From the NCBI GenBank assembly GCA_031420415.1, contig JANOMT010000024.1, positions 104,733 through 168,732 of the forward strand: DNA of 64,000 nt, read 5' to 3'. This stretch comes from JANYGA01 sp031420415 (GTDB lineage: Bacteria; Vulcanimicrobiota; Vulcanimicrobiia; Vulcanimicrobiales; Vulcanimicrobiaceae). A program made the translations under genes and the position numbers. Of this stretch, positions 24,071-33,182 are shown one piece after another. A model generated the notes under the pieces. That model saw nothing but the letters and a program-made list of their open reading frames with translations, was not told where the DNA came from and did not search any database. Position 1 is the stretch's first letter; every line of letters starts with the position of its first letter.

Positions 24071-26566
24071 ATGCTCGAAGAACGCGCCCCGCTCACGTAC
24101 GATTTTTCCGCCGTGGAACACCGTTGGCAAGCCGCCTGGGAGCGCACCGGAATCTACCGTGCGAACGACGACGATGCGCGCGAGAAGCGCTATATCCTCG
24201 AGATGCTGCCTTATCCCTCAGGCGATCTGCACGTCGGTCATGCGAAAAATTACACGCTCGGTGACGCCGTCGCACGCATGAATCGCATGCAGGGCTACAA
24301 CGTCGTCCATCCGATGGGCTTCGATGCGTTCGGGTTACCCGCCGAAAATGCCGCAATCGACCGCGGCATCGATCCCGGCGTGTGGACGCGCGACAACATC
24401 AAGAACATGGAACGCCAGATTCGCTTGATGGGAACGGGTTACGACTGGTCGCGCGAACTCGCGACCTGCGAACCCGAATACTATCGCTGGAATCAGTGGC
24501 TCTTCTTAAAACTCTACGAAGACGGCCTCGCCTACAAACGCGAAGCGCCCGTCAACTGGTGTCCCAAGGATCGAACCGTGCTCGCAAACGAGCAGGTCGA
24601 AGACGGCCGTTGCTGGCGCTGTAATTCTCTCGTCGAACGGCGCAATCTCTCGCAGTGGTTTTTAAAGATCACGTCGTTTGCCGATCGCCTCCTTGCGAGT
24701 ATCGATGGCCTCGACGGCTGGCCCGACAAGATTAAGGCGATGCAGCGCAACTGGATCGGCCGTAGCGTCGGCGTCACGTTTTCGTTCGACGTCGAAGACC
24801 TCTCCGAGCGCATTTCGGTCTACACGACGCGCGTCGACACGCTCTTCGGCATCACGTATATCGCGGTCGCCGCCGAACATCCGCTCGTCGAAGCGATGCT
24901 CGCGCAGCATCCCGCGCAGCGCCCCGTCGTCGACGCCTTCGCCGCAACGCTTAAGAATAAAAGCGAACTCGAACGCACGAGCCTCATGGAAAAGACGGGC
25001 GTCTTCACCGGCGTCTACGCAATCAATCCGCTTTCCAACGAACGCGTACCGATTTGGATCACGAACTACGTTCTCGCCGAGTACGGCACGGGTGCCGTGA
25101 TGGGCGTTCCCGCGCACGACGATCGCGATTACGAATTTGCGACGAAGATGGGGCTCCCGATTCCGCGCGTCATCGAAGATCCTATAGCCGATAACGCGAT
25201 GCCGCCAGAACGCGCCTTTACCGACGACGGCACGCTGATGGCGAGCGGCGATTTCTCCGGCATGCACTCCGCGAACGCACGCACGGCGATCGGGGAGCGG
25301 CTCGTCGCCCTCGGCCGTGGCGAGAAGACGGTGAACTATCGCATTCGCGATTGGTTGATCTCGCGCCAACGGTATTGGGGTACGCCGATTCCGATCGTGT
25401 ACTGCCCGACCCATGGCGAAGTCCCCGTACCGATCGCCGATCTTCCCGTGATCTTACCCGCCGACGTTCCGATCACGGGTGAAGGCTCGCCACTCGCACG
25501 CGACGACCGCTTCATCAACACGACGTGTCCCACATGCGGCGGGCCCGCGCGACGCGAGAGCGATACGATGGATACGTTCTTCGAATCGTCCTGGTACTAC
25601 GTTCGCTATCTCGACGTCCACAACGAGCACGCGCCATTCGATGCGTCGCGCGTCGACCCGTGGCTCAACGTCGATCAATATATCGGCGGCGCCGAACACG
25701 CGGTCTTGCATCTGCTCTACGCGCGTTTCTTCTACAAATATTTTCACGACAAGGGCTGGGTGCACGGCCCGGACGAGCCCTTCGCGCGACTCTTCAATCA
25801 GGGCATGGTCTTACGCAACGGTGAGAAGATGAGTAAGAGTCGCGGCAATGTCGTCGGCATCGACGAGACCGCGGAGCGTGCGGGCGTCGATGCGATGCGG
25901 CTCTTCTTGCTGAAGGCGACGCCACCCGAAGATACGATGGAATGGACCGACGAGGGCATCGCGGGACGCGTGCGTTTTCTCGATCGTGTTTGGCGCGCCG
26001 CGCACGCACTCGCGCCGCACGCACGCTCCGTGCCGCTCGACGTCCTGCCGCCGATCTCGGGCGATGCCCAGCGCGATCTCGTGCGCGCCGTGCATGCCGC
26101 ACTCAAGAGCGGTGACGAAGAGACGCGCACGCGCCGTTTCCACTACAACACGACCCTCGCGCGACTCGACGAACTCACGAACGCGCTCACGAAATTCATG
26201 CAGACGGATGGCGCGCACGCCGATCCCGCAACGCTCTATGCCGTGCACGCGCTCCCGATCGTGCTCGCGCCGTTCGCCCCGCATATCGCAGACGAGCTCT
26301 GGTCGCTCTACGGCTACGAAACCTCGGTGCATCTCGAGCGCTGGCCCGCAGCCGATCCTGCCGCACTCGCGGTGGCGACGATCGAACTCGTGGTGCAAGT
26401 CAACGGCAAAATTCGCGCGCGTCTTTCGGTCGCACCCGATATCGCGCGAGACGACGCACTCGCACTCGCACATGCCGACTCGAACGTACGCACGTATCTC
26501 GAAGGGAAGACCGTGCGGAAGGAAGTCTTCGTGCCGGGGAAACTCGTGAGCCTCGTCGTTGTCTGA
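24071..26566 (+). CDS. leuS: leucyl-tRNA synthetase
   Basis: 831 residues from ATG 24071. An upstream-extended frame has no similarity. Present are the HIGH-type motif DLHVGHAKNY, a zinc-type cluster (NWCPKD...CWRC), the CP1 editing domain with TTRVDTLFGITY, the KMSKS motif in GEKMSKSRGN (near residue 586), the anticodon-binding domain and the short C-terminal domain ending KEVFVPGKLVSLVV. It charges tRNA-Leu in the cytoplasm. A GC-rich hairpin can be drawn at about 24016-24050, but no complete T-box was found. Confidence 0.97.
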   Translation: MLEERAPLTYDFSAVEHRWQAAWERTGIYRANDDDAREKRYILEMLPYPSGDLHVGHAKNYTLGDAVARMNRMQGYNVVHPMGFDAFGLPAENAAIDRGIDPGVWTRDNIKNMERQIRLMGTGYDWSRELATCEPEYYRWNQWLFLKLYEDGLAYKREAPVNWCPKDRTVLANEQVEDGRCWRCNSLVERRNLSQWFLKITSFADRLLASIDGLDGWPDKIKAMQRNWIGRSVGVTFSFDVEDLSERISVYTTRVDTLFGITYIAVAAEHPLVEAMLAQHPAQRPVVDAFAATLKNKSELERTSLMEKTGVFTGVYAINPLSNERVPIWITNYVLAEYGTGAVMGVPAHDDRDYEFATKMGLPIPRVIEDPIADNAMPPERAFTDDGTLMASGDFSGMHSANARTAIGERLVALGRGEKTVNYRIRDWLISRQRYWGTPIPIVYCPTHGEVPVPIADLPVILPADVPITGEGSPLARDDRFINTTCPTCGGPARRESDTMDTFFESSWYYVRYLDVHNEHAPFDASRVDPWLNVDQYIGGAEHAVLHLLYARFFYKYFHDKGWVHGPDEPFARLFNQGMVLRNGEKMSKSRGNVVGIDETAERAGVDAMRLFLLKATPPEDTMEWTDEGIAGRVRFLDRVWRAAHALAPHARSVPLDVLPPISGDAQRDLVRAVHAALKSGDEETRTRRFHYNTTLARLDELTNALTKFMQTDGAHADPATLYAVHALPIVLAPFAPHIADELWSLYGYETSVHLERWPAADPAALAVATIELVVQVNGKIRARLSVAPDIARDDALALAHADSNVRTYLEGKTVRKEVFVPGKLVSLVVV

Positions 26567-26622
26567 GCGCGAATTGTCGCGAAACATCGGGAATCTTACG
26601 GTGATGGTCGCCATGCACGGCG

Positions 26623-26628
26623 TATACT
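26623..26628 (+). promoter_or_regulatory. -10 element for the GH130-like gene, probably leaderless
   Basis: TATACT ends 6 bases before the ATG at 26635. No ribosome-binding sequence is present. This is the same arrangement as at typA and clpB. Confidence 0.45.
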
Positions 26629-26634
26629 CGGGCT

Positions 26635-27555
26635 ATGAGTAGCTCGCTGCCACCCCCGAATACCCACGGTTTTCGTCTCGACGCCACGGACGAGATCACT
26701 TACGATGCGTCACCCGAGCTCGGCGCGATGTACAAATTGAGCCCCTTCGTGTGGCGCACGAACGAACGCTTCGAACTCTTGCTGCGCGTCGTCAATCATC
26801 ACGAGGACGCGAGCCGGAAGGTCGCACGCATTCACTACGGGACGTCGCTCGACGGCATCCATTTCGCACTCGACGACGTCCCGGTGATCGCCCCGGATCC
26901 CGATCCCGAGGCCTTCGATAACGGCGGCTGCGAGGATCCGTCGCTCGCGACCGTCGATGGCGTGCAATACGTGTACTACACGGGATGGAACGAACGCGCC
27001 AAACGCGGCGAACTCTTGCTCGCCTCGGGTGGCGACTTGCGCCATCTCGTCAAACGCGGGATCGCCCTCGCGTCGTCGGCAGCGGCGCGCAATCCCAAAG
27101 AGGCCGAAATCGTCCGCGCCGAGGACGGGAGCTGGCGGCTCTTTTTCGAGTACGCGCACGACGACCGCTCGAAGATCGGCGTCGCCCGTTCGTCAAACGT
27201 CGACGGGCCATGGCAAGTACTACCGCCGCTCTTCGAAGCGCGGCACGACGTGTGGGACAACTACCATCTCAGTACCGGGCCCGTCGTGACGAGCGATGCC
27301 GATTTTCCGGTGATGTTCTACAACGGTGCGACGCGGGACGCGCAGTGGCGAATCGGGTGGATCGTTTTCGACCGAGCCTACACGCGTGTCGTCGCGCGCT
27401 CGCTCGAGCCGATCGTCTTGCCTCACCTCAAGCGCCAAACCGACGATACCGACATCGCCTTCGCCGCCTCAGCGATCGACATCGACGGCGAAATCCACCT
27501 CTATTACTCCGTCGCAGATCAATACGTGGTTCGCGCGAAAATTCACCGCGTGTGA
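26635..27555 (+). CDS. GH130-like glycoside phosphorylase/hydrolase
   Basis: 306 residues with a five-bladed-propeller pattern of repeating beta-strand segments. The key signature GGCEDPSLATVDGVQYVYYTG (about residues 97-117) resembles the EDPR region of GH130. Also present are EAEIVRAEDGSW-x-LFFEY, DNYHLSTGPVV and a C-terminal DIDGEIHLYYSVADQYV. GH130 enzymes mostly phosphorolyse beta-mannosides, and the catalytic Asp is expected in the EDP segment. Substrate specificity cannot be told. No transporter or other sugar gene is adjacent. The start is supported by the -10 box 6 bases upstream. Confidence 0.8.
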   Translation: MSSSLPPPNTHGFRLDATDEITYDASPELGAMYKLSPFVWRTNERFELLLRVVNHHEDASRKVARIHYGTSLDGIHFALDDVPVIAPDPDPEAFDNGGCEDPSLATVDGVQYVYYTGWNERAKRGELLLASGGDLRHLVKRGIALASSAAARNPKEAEIVRAEDGSWRLFFEYAHDDRSKIGVARSSNVDGPWQVLPPLFEARHDVWDNYHLSTGPVVTSDADFPVMFYNGATRDAQWRIGWIVFDRAYTRVVARSLEPIVLPHLKRQTDDTDIAFAASAIDIDGEIHLYYSVADQYVVRAKIHRV

Positions 27556-27580
27556 ACGTCGCGCGAAGCCGAGAGGATGG

Positions 27581-27892
27581 CTAGACGGTCGCGGTTTCGT
27601 ACATCAAGAGCGTCACGCCGGTCGTCGCGAAATTCGGCACGTCGGCGACGGTTGCAGCGCCTTCCGGTGAGGTGAGCGCGGCTTGGATCGCCTCCATCGA
27701 ATCGAACACGAGATCGGCGACCAGATAGTACGGCGCGGCGCCCGTCGGCGTGCCGATCGCGCCTTTACTGATCGAATATGACCGTAAACCCGGCAGTTTT
27801 TTCGCGATCGGGATATGCGTGCCGTGATAGTACTGCTCGAAGTGCGTCGGATCGGTTGGCGCGTTGTAAAGGGCGAGGACGTGTGCGGCCAT
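27581..27892 (-). CDS. EthD-family small protein
   Basis: 103 residues from ATG 27892 (AGAGAG upstream). The motif FEQYYHGTHIPIAKKLPGL matches the EthD/dimeric ferredoxin-like family (Y-x-x-x-H-x-P-L-x-x-x-P-G). It ends with a strand pair typical of the fold. Family members include partners of ring-degrading or ether-cleaving enzymes, and most are of unknown function. It follows the SDR gene by 62 bases on the same strand, so it is probably the last gene of the galE-SDR-EthD operon. Confidence 0.85.
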   Translation of the reverse strand: MAAHVLALYNAPTDPTHFEQYYHGTHIPIAKKLPGLRSYSISKGAIGTPTGAAPYYLVADLVFDSMEAIQAALTSPEGAATVADVPNFATTGVTLLMYETATV

Positions 27893-27954
27893 ATCATCTC
27901 TCTTTTCGGAAACGCTCGTCGAACGACGAGCGTAAGCTCGTTTGCGGGACGCGG

Positions 27955-28752
27955 TTAGTGGGCGGACCAGCCGCCGTCGATCGAGATTGGCGCGCCGGTA
28001 ATCGAGCGCGCGGCATCGGAGCAAAGGTAAGCGCAGAGTTGCCCGACTTCTTGCGGGTCGATGAACGTCTTGGTCGGCATCGCTTCCAAAAAAGCACGCG
28101 CGAGTGCTTCGTCTTCGGTGATGTTGCCACCATAAGACTGCACGAGTTGCGCAGCTTGGCCGCGAATGAGATCGGTCATCACCGCACCTGGACAGACTGC
28201 GTTGACGGTGATCCCGAGTGTCGCGCCTTCGAGTGCGGATGCGCGCGTAAGCCCGATAACTCCGTGCTTCGCTGCGACGTATGCGGGCTTGTACGGCGAT
28301 GCGACGAGCCCGTGAACGCTCGCGATATTGACGATACGACCGCGCTCGCGCGAGACCATGTGCGGCCACACGGCTTTGGTTGCGTAAAAGACGCCATCGA
28401 GGTTGATCGACGTAACGAAATCCCATTTGTCGTCGGGAAAATCGGCGATCGGCGCGACGAATTGCACGCCCGCGTTGTTGACGAGGTGGTCGATACCGCC
28501 AAAGTCTTGCGCCACCGCATCGCACATCAGCGCGAGCACGGCGGATTTGCGGACGTCGACTGCATAGCCGCGCGCTTTCTTTCCCGTCTCGCGTTCGATC
28601 GCCGCGGCTGCGTGGCTCGCTTCGTCGCCGTCGAGATCGAAAATCGCGATCGCGGAGCCTGCACGCGCGAGTTCCATTGCGGCCGACGCGCCGATGCCGC
28701 GACTACCACCGGTGACGATACTCGTACGACCGGAAAGATCCAGAAACGACAT
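27955..28752 (-). CDS. short-chain dehydrogenase, 3-hydroxybutyrate dehydrogenase-like
   Basis: 265 residues. The NAD-binding motif GGSRGIG is at about residues 15-21, with NNAGVQFV, a catalytic Ser in NIASVHGLVAS, Y-V-A-A-K for the Tyr/Lys pair, and a C-terminal ITGAPISIDGGWSAH. Overall similarity in my reading is closest to 3-hydroxybutyrate dehydrogenases (motif VHGLVASPYKPAYVAAKHG), which interconvert 3-hydroxybutyrate and acetoacetate. The ATG shares one base with the galE stop (TGATG), so translation is coupled. Confidence 0.85.
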   Translation of the reverse strand: MSFLDLSGRTSIVTGGSRGIGASAAMELARAGSAIAIFDLDGDEASHAAAAIERETGKKARGYAVDVRKSAVLALMCDAVAQDFGGIDHLVNNAGVQFVAPIADFPDDKWDFVTSINLDGVFYATKAVWPHMVSRERGRIVNIASVHGLVASPYKPAYVAAKHGVIGLTRASALEGATLGITVNAVCPGAVMTDLIRGQAAQLVQSYGGNITEDEALARAFLEAMPTKTFIDPQEVGQLCAYLCSDAARSITGAPISIDGGWSAH

Positions 28753-29684
28753 CAGGCGGGAAGCCGCGAGCGAAAGTAGTCGACGGTCTTGCGCATGCCC
28801 TCGACGAGCGAGGTCTCGACGTTCCATTCGAGTTCGCGTTGCGCGAGTGCGGAATCGAATTGCGCGTCGCGCACGTCGCCCGCGCGACGCTCGACGTGTT
28901 CCACCGGCGCTTCGATACCCGTGACTTCCACGAGCGCGCGGTAGATCTCGTTCACGCTCGTCTTGCGACCGGTGCCGATGCAATACGACATCCCGCTCCC
29001 CCGCGTGAGCGCTTGGAGATTCGCCGATGCGACGTCGCCGACGTAAATGTAATCGCGGGTCTGCTCGCCGTCCCACGTGATTTTGATGCCTTGCTTTGCG
29101 AGGAAGCGTCCGATGAAGATCGAGATCACACCCGCTTCGCCGTTGGGATCCTGACGCGGACCGAAGACGTTGCCGTAGCGGAGGGCCGTGAAATCGAGGC
29201 CGTGCTGCGCCTTGTAAAAGTGTAAGTAGTGTTCCGCAACCATCTTCGTGATCGCGTACGGCGACTCGGGTTTTTGTGGCGTCGATTCGTTGGCCGGCAG
29301 CTTCGCAGGTTCGCCGAACGTCGCGCCGCTCGAAGCGAAGATGACTTTCTTGACGCTAGCCTTCACGCAATTTTCGAGCACGTTGATGAGGCCCATCACG
29401 TTGACTTGCGCGTCGAGTTGCGGATCGCGCACGCTGATCGCGACGCTGTGCTGCGCGGCATGATGGCTGACGATATCGGGGTTGAAATCGCGAAAAACGC
29501 GTTCGAGCGATGCGTCTCGGATATCGACGTGGAGGAACGATGCGCGCTGCGCGATGTTATCGCGACGTCCGCCGCCATGTGCCCACAGGCTATCGACGAC
29601 GCAAACGTTGTGACCGGCGGCAAGGTACGCGTCGGCGATGTGCGATCCGATGAATCCGGCCCCGCCGGTGATGATGACTCGCAT
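28752..29684 (-). CDS. galE: NAD-dependent sugar-nucleotide epimerase, UDP-glucose 4-epimerase type
   Basis: 310 residues from ATG 29684 (AAGGAG 4 bases upstream). It has the Rossmann motif TGGAGFIGSH at residues 6-15, the catalytic Ser in ASSGATFGEP, SPYAITK for Tyr/Lys, and the substrate-binding NVFGPRQDPNGEAGV. It belongs to the extended SDR family. GalE is the best name, but other sugar-nucleotide epimerases look alike. It leads the operon with the SDR and EthD genes and is divergent from comEC. Confidence 0.85.
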   Translation of the reverse strand: MRVIITGGAGFIGSHIADAYLAAGHNVCVVDSLWAHGGGRRDNIAQRASFLHVDIRDASLERVFRDFNPDIVSHHAAQHSVAISVRDPQLDAQVNVMGLINVLENCVKASVKKVIFASSGATFGEPAKLPANESTPQKPESPYAITKMVAEHYLHFYKAQHGLDFTALRYGNVFGPRQDPNGEAGVISIFIGRFLAKQGIKITWDGEQTRDYIYVGDVASANLQALTRGSGMSYCIGTGRKTSVNEIYRALVEVTGIEAPVEHVERRAGDVRDAQFDSALAQRELEWNVETSLVEGMRKTVDYFRSRLPA

Positions 29685-29728
29685 GAGACTCCTTGACGAC
29701 GCGATTCGCCGTCGTGACGTGGTAGCAC

Positions 29729-32023
29729 GTGATTCGCGCGCATCTCGTACCGGCGGCGCTCGCCTTCGTAGCGGGCGTCGCAAGCGTTTATCTCGGCGTC
29801 GCCGTGCCGACGCTTGCCGTGGCTGGGGTGGTCGCATTCGTCTCGCGTGTTGCCTCCGGCGTGATTCGCGCGAGCGTCGTGGCCGCCCTCGCGAGCGGAA
29901 TTTTGTACGCGCACCTCCGCACCGGTGCCCGACTCCCCACGCCGGATGCACATTTCGTTCATCTCGTAGCGACGGTCATCGAGGTTCGCTCGACCGATTT
30001 CGCACGAACCGAAGCCGTCGTCCGTCTCGGGGACGGCGCGTTCGCGACGATCGTCTTTCCGGAAACCGCACCTGCGATCGGAACGCGCCTCCTCCTGGCA
30101 ACGAAGCGCGCCGCATTCGACGTGGCGCGCAATCCCGGCGAAGCGAGTCTGCGCGACATCGAAGCCGAGCGCGGGATCACGTGGCGTCTCGTGCATCCGC
30201 GGATCATCACACGTGCGCCGCCCGACGGAGGCGATGTCTCGCTCTGGATTCCCCGCGCCCGCGCCTGGGCGTCATCGCACTTGCACGCGACGCTCGGCGA
30301 ACCCGATGCGACGTTGCTCGCGGGTGCGATGTGGGGCGAACGCGGCGCGCTACCGCCGGACTTGCGTGCGGAATTTCAAGATACGGGGACCGTGCACGTG
30401 CTCGTCACGGCGGGCCTGCATCTCGGCGTGGTCGCGGGACTCGCGGTTGCCCTCTTACAACTGCTTCGATGCGGACGCGTCGGTGCGTCGCTCGGTGCGA
30501 TCGCGATCGTGTGGGCGTACGCGGCGTTCAGCGGCGCGCATCTGCCCTCGCTACGCGCGGCAACGATGCTTTCATTCGTGCTCCTCGCACGAGCGTCGGG
30601 ACGCGAAGCGGTTTCGTGGAACGCACTCGCCGCCGCCGCGATCGTGGTGACGCTGATGCGACCCGCATCGGTCGTCACGGTCTCGTTCGGGCTCTCGTTT
30701 TCGTGTGTCGCCGCGATCTTCGCGTTTGCGGGACCGATCGCGCGAGCGTGCGAGGAAGCGCGCGTGCCACATCTCGCAAGCGAAGCGATCGGCGTCGCCC
30801 TCGCGACGCAAATCGGTACCTGGCCGCTAACCGCCGCGACGTTTCTCGTCATCGCGCCGTACGCGCCGCTCGCGAATCTGCTGGTCGTGCCTGTCGTCGG
30901 CGTTGCGATGATCGTCGGATTTCTAACCCTCGCCACATCACCCGTTGCATTCGTTGCGGCGATGTTTGCGAACGTCGAAACGTCGCTGTGCGATTGGATC
31001 GTGGCCGTCGTCCGCTTCGTCGGCACGTTACCGGGCGCGCATGTGATCGCGACGCCACCGCCCGTGTGGACGATCGTTGCCTACGACCTCGCCTGCGTCG
31101 TGGCGGGGATCGCCCTCGCGCGCGAACGCATTCGCGTTGCGATCGTCGTCCTCGTCGCAGCGAGCACGCTCTGTTTGTGGCCGCCGCGCGTGCCGACGCA
31201 CGCGCTACGCATTTCTGCAATCGACGTCGGGCAAGCCGACGCCATTCTCGTACAGACGCCGAAGGGCCATGCCCTGCTCGTCGATGCCGGTGGTCGTCTC
31301 GAACGCGGCGCGCCCAGCGGTGGGATCTCCGTCGCCGAGGCGGTTGGGGAACGCGTCGTCGTGCCGTTTCTCATTCGCGCGGGCGTGCATCATCTCAATG
31401 CCGTGCTGCTCTCGCATCCACATGGAGACCATGCGGGTGGGGTAGCGCCGGTGCTACGAACGCTCGGTGCCGATTTTTTCGCCGACACCGCACAAATCTA
31501 CGCGGGACACGCGTACCGCGACGCGCTCGACGTCGCACGCACGCGGCACATCGCGATACGCACGCCGCGCGGTGGCGATATCTGGCATACCGACGACGGC
31601 GTCACGTTGCGTTTTTACGGTCCTACGTTACCGCTCATCCGCGGATCGCGAAGCGATATCAACAGTAACTCGCTCGTATTTCGAATCGAATTCGGACGCT
31701 TTCGCATGCTCTTCACCGGCGATTCGGGCGCGGAGACCGAGGCTCGGCTGTTGCGAGCCGGCGTCGACTTGCAGGCCGATGTGCTCAAGGTCGGTCACCA
31801 CGGCAGCGCCTACGGCACGACACCCGCGTTTCTCGACGCGGTTTCTCCGCACGAAGCCATCATCTCCGTCGGTGCGCAGAATCTCTTCGGTCATCCCGCT
31901 CCGCAAACGATCGACGCACTCGACCACCGTGCGATTCGCGTCTTGCGGACCGACCGTGACGGTGAAATTCAAATCGAAACGGACGGCCAAACGATTCATA
32001 CGACGACGTTCGTTAAACACTAG
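29729..32023 (+). CDS. comEC: DNA uptake channel ComEC/Rec2
   Basis: 764 residues. The N-terminal membrane helices are followed by a DUF4131-like soluble domain (about residues 50-150) and the Competence domain with many transmembrane segments (LLAGAMWGERGALPPDLRAEFQDTGTVHVLVTAGLHLGVV lies at its start). The C-terminal metallo-beta-lactamase-like nuclease domain (from about 490) has SHPHGDHAGG, FTGDSG and VLKVGHHGSAYGT. It moves single-stranded DNA into the cytoplasm during transformation. The start is GTG 29729 without a clear ribosome site, 44 bases from the divergent galE. Confidence 0.95.
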   Translation: MIRAHLVPAALAFVAGVASVYLGVAVPTLAVAGVVAFVSRVASGVIRASVVAALASGILYAHLRTGARLPTPDAHFVHLVATVIEVRSTDFARTEAVVRLGDGAFATIVFPETAPAIGTRLLLATKRAAFDVARNPGEASLRDIEAERGITWRLVHPRIITRAPPDGGDVSLWIPRARAWASSHLHATLGEPDATLLAGAMWGERGALPPDLRAEFQDTGTVHVLVTAGLHLGVVAGLAVALLQLLRCGRVGASLGAIAIVWAYAAFSGAHLPSLRAATMLSFVLLARASGREAVSWNALAAAAIVVTLMRPASVVTVSFGLSFSCVAAIFAFAGPIARACEEARVPHLASEAIGVALATQIGTWPLTAATFLVIAPYAPLANLLVVPVVGVAMIVGFLTLATSPVAFVAAMFANVETSLCDWIVAVVRFVGTLPGAHVIATPPPVWTIVAYDLACVVAGIALARERIRVAIVVLVAASTLCLWPPRVPTHALRISAIDVGQADAILVQTPKGHALLVDAGGRLERGAPSGGISVAEAVGERVVVPFLIRAGVHHLNAVLLSHPHGDHAGGVAPVLRTLGADFFADTAQIYAGHAYRDALDVARTRHIAIRTPRGGDIWHTDDGVTLRFYGPTLPLIRGSRSDINSNSLVFRIEFGRFRMLFTGDSGAETEARLLRAGVDLQADVLKVGHHGSAYGTTPAFLDAVSPHEAIISVGAQNLFGHPAPQTIDALDHRAIRVLRTDRDGEIQIETDGQTIHTTTFVKH

Positions 32024-32195
32024 CACGGGCGCGACCGGACTCGACCACCGTCATCGCCTCGGCACCATCTCCTTCGTCATCAAGGGTCGCGAGGTTGGAC
32101 GATCGCTCTGAGCCGGTTTTTGAAGTTGCGCGGCGGGGCGGGAGCGATTCGGACGCCGGCATGGTTCGAGCGCCCACATCCCAAAACGCCCGAGG

Positions 32196-33179
32196 ATGAG
32201 CGACCGCTATAATGTCGTCGGGATTGGCAATGCCATCGTCGACGTGATCACCACGGCTGAGGATGCGTTCCTCGAAACGCACGGCATGGCGAAAGGCTCG
32301 ATGACGCTCGTCGACGAGACGCGCGCGGAAGCCCTCTATACCGCCATGGGCAACACCACGGTAACCTCCGGCGGTTCCGCCGGAAACACCATCGCCGGTA
32401 TCGCTTCGCTCGGTGGGCGCACCGCCTACATCGGGAAAGTCCACGACGATATCCTCGGTACGGCATTTCGCCACGACATCACGGCCGTGGGCGCGACCTT
32501 CCGCACGCCGCCCACGACGAGCGGCCCGAGCACCGCGCGCTGTCTCATCTTCGTCACGCCCGATGCGCAGCGCACGATGCACACGTATCTCGGCGCTTGC
32601 GTCACGCTCGGGCCCGCCGACGTCGATGCGGATCTCATCGCGGCCGCGCAAATCACGTATCTCGAAGGCTATCTCTACGACGAACCGCACGCGAAGGAAG
32701 CATTTCACAAAGCCGCTCAAATCGCACACGCAGCGGGTCGAAAAGTAGCGCTCTCGCTCTCCGATGCCTTCTGCGTCAATCGCCATCGCGACGCGTTCCT
32801 CGCACTCGTCGATCATCACGTCGATATCGTCTTCGCAAACGAATCGGAGATCAACGCGCTCTTCGAAACCGATCGCATCGACGTGGCGACCGAGCGGATC
32901 CGCACGATGACGGGTCTCGCCGCAATCACGCGCGACGCGCGCGGCTCGATCGTCGTTTCCGCCGATGCCGTCATCGAGGTCCCCTCGGTGCACGTCGAAC
33001 ACGTCGTCGACACGACGGGTGCGGGCGATCTCTATGCTGCGGGATTCCTCTACGCGCTCACGACCGGTGCGTCGTACCGCGCGTGCGCGGAACTCGGGAG
33101 TGCGGCGGCAGCCGACATCATCGCGCACGTCGGCGCGCGGCCACAATCGTCGCTCGCGCGTCTCGTCGCGAGCGCGTAG
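32196..33179 (+). CDS. PfkB-family carbohydrate/nucleoside kinase, adenosine-kinase-like
   Basis: 327 residues. The N-terminus NVVGIGNAIVDVI and the segment GGSAGNTIAGIASLGG are typical of adenosine-kinase-like PfkB proteins. The C-terminal signature DTTGAGDLYAAGFLY holds the catalytic Asp and anion hole. Bacterial members phosphorylate adenosine or sugars, and substrate choice is not certain. The start is ATG 32196 with GAGG directly in front. It lies 3 bases before fhs, suggesting one operon that connects nucleoside salvage with folate one-carbon metabolism (inference). Confidence 0.88.
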   Translation: MSDRYNVVGIGNAIVDVITTAEDAFLETHGMAKGSMTLVDETRAEALYTAMGNTTVTSGGSAGNTIAGIASLGGRTAYIGKVHDDILGTAFRHDITAVGATFRTPPTTSGPSTARCLIFVTPDAQRTMHTYLGACVTLGPADVDADLIAAAQITYLEGYLYDEPHAKEAFHKAAQIAHAAGRKVALSLSDAFCVNRHRDAFLALVDHHVDIVFANESEINALFETDRIDVATERIRTMTGLAAITRDARGSIVVSADAVIEVPSVHVEHVVDTTGAGDLYAAGFLYALTTGASYRACAELGSAAAADIIAHVGARPQSSLARLVASA

Positions 33180-33182
33180 GCG

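Noticed and set aside
32208..32213. Perfect TATAAT inside the first codons of the PfkB gene
   Set aside because: It encodes part of the conserved N-terminus, and no start codon follows at a leaderless distance, so it is probably chance.
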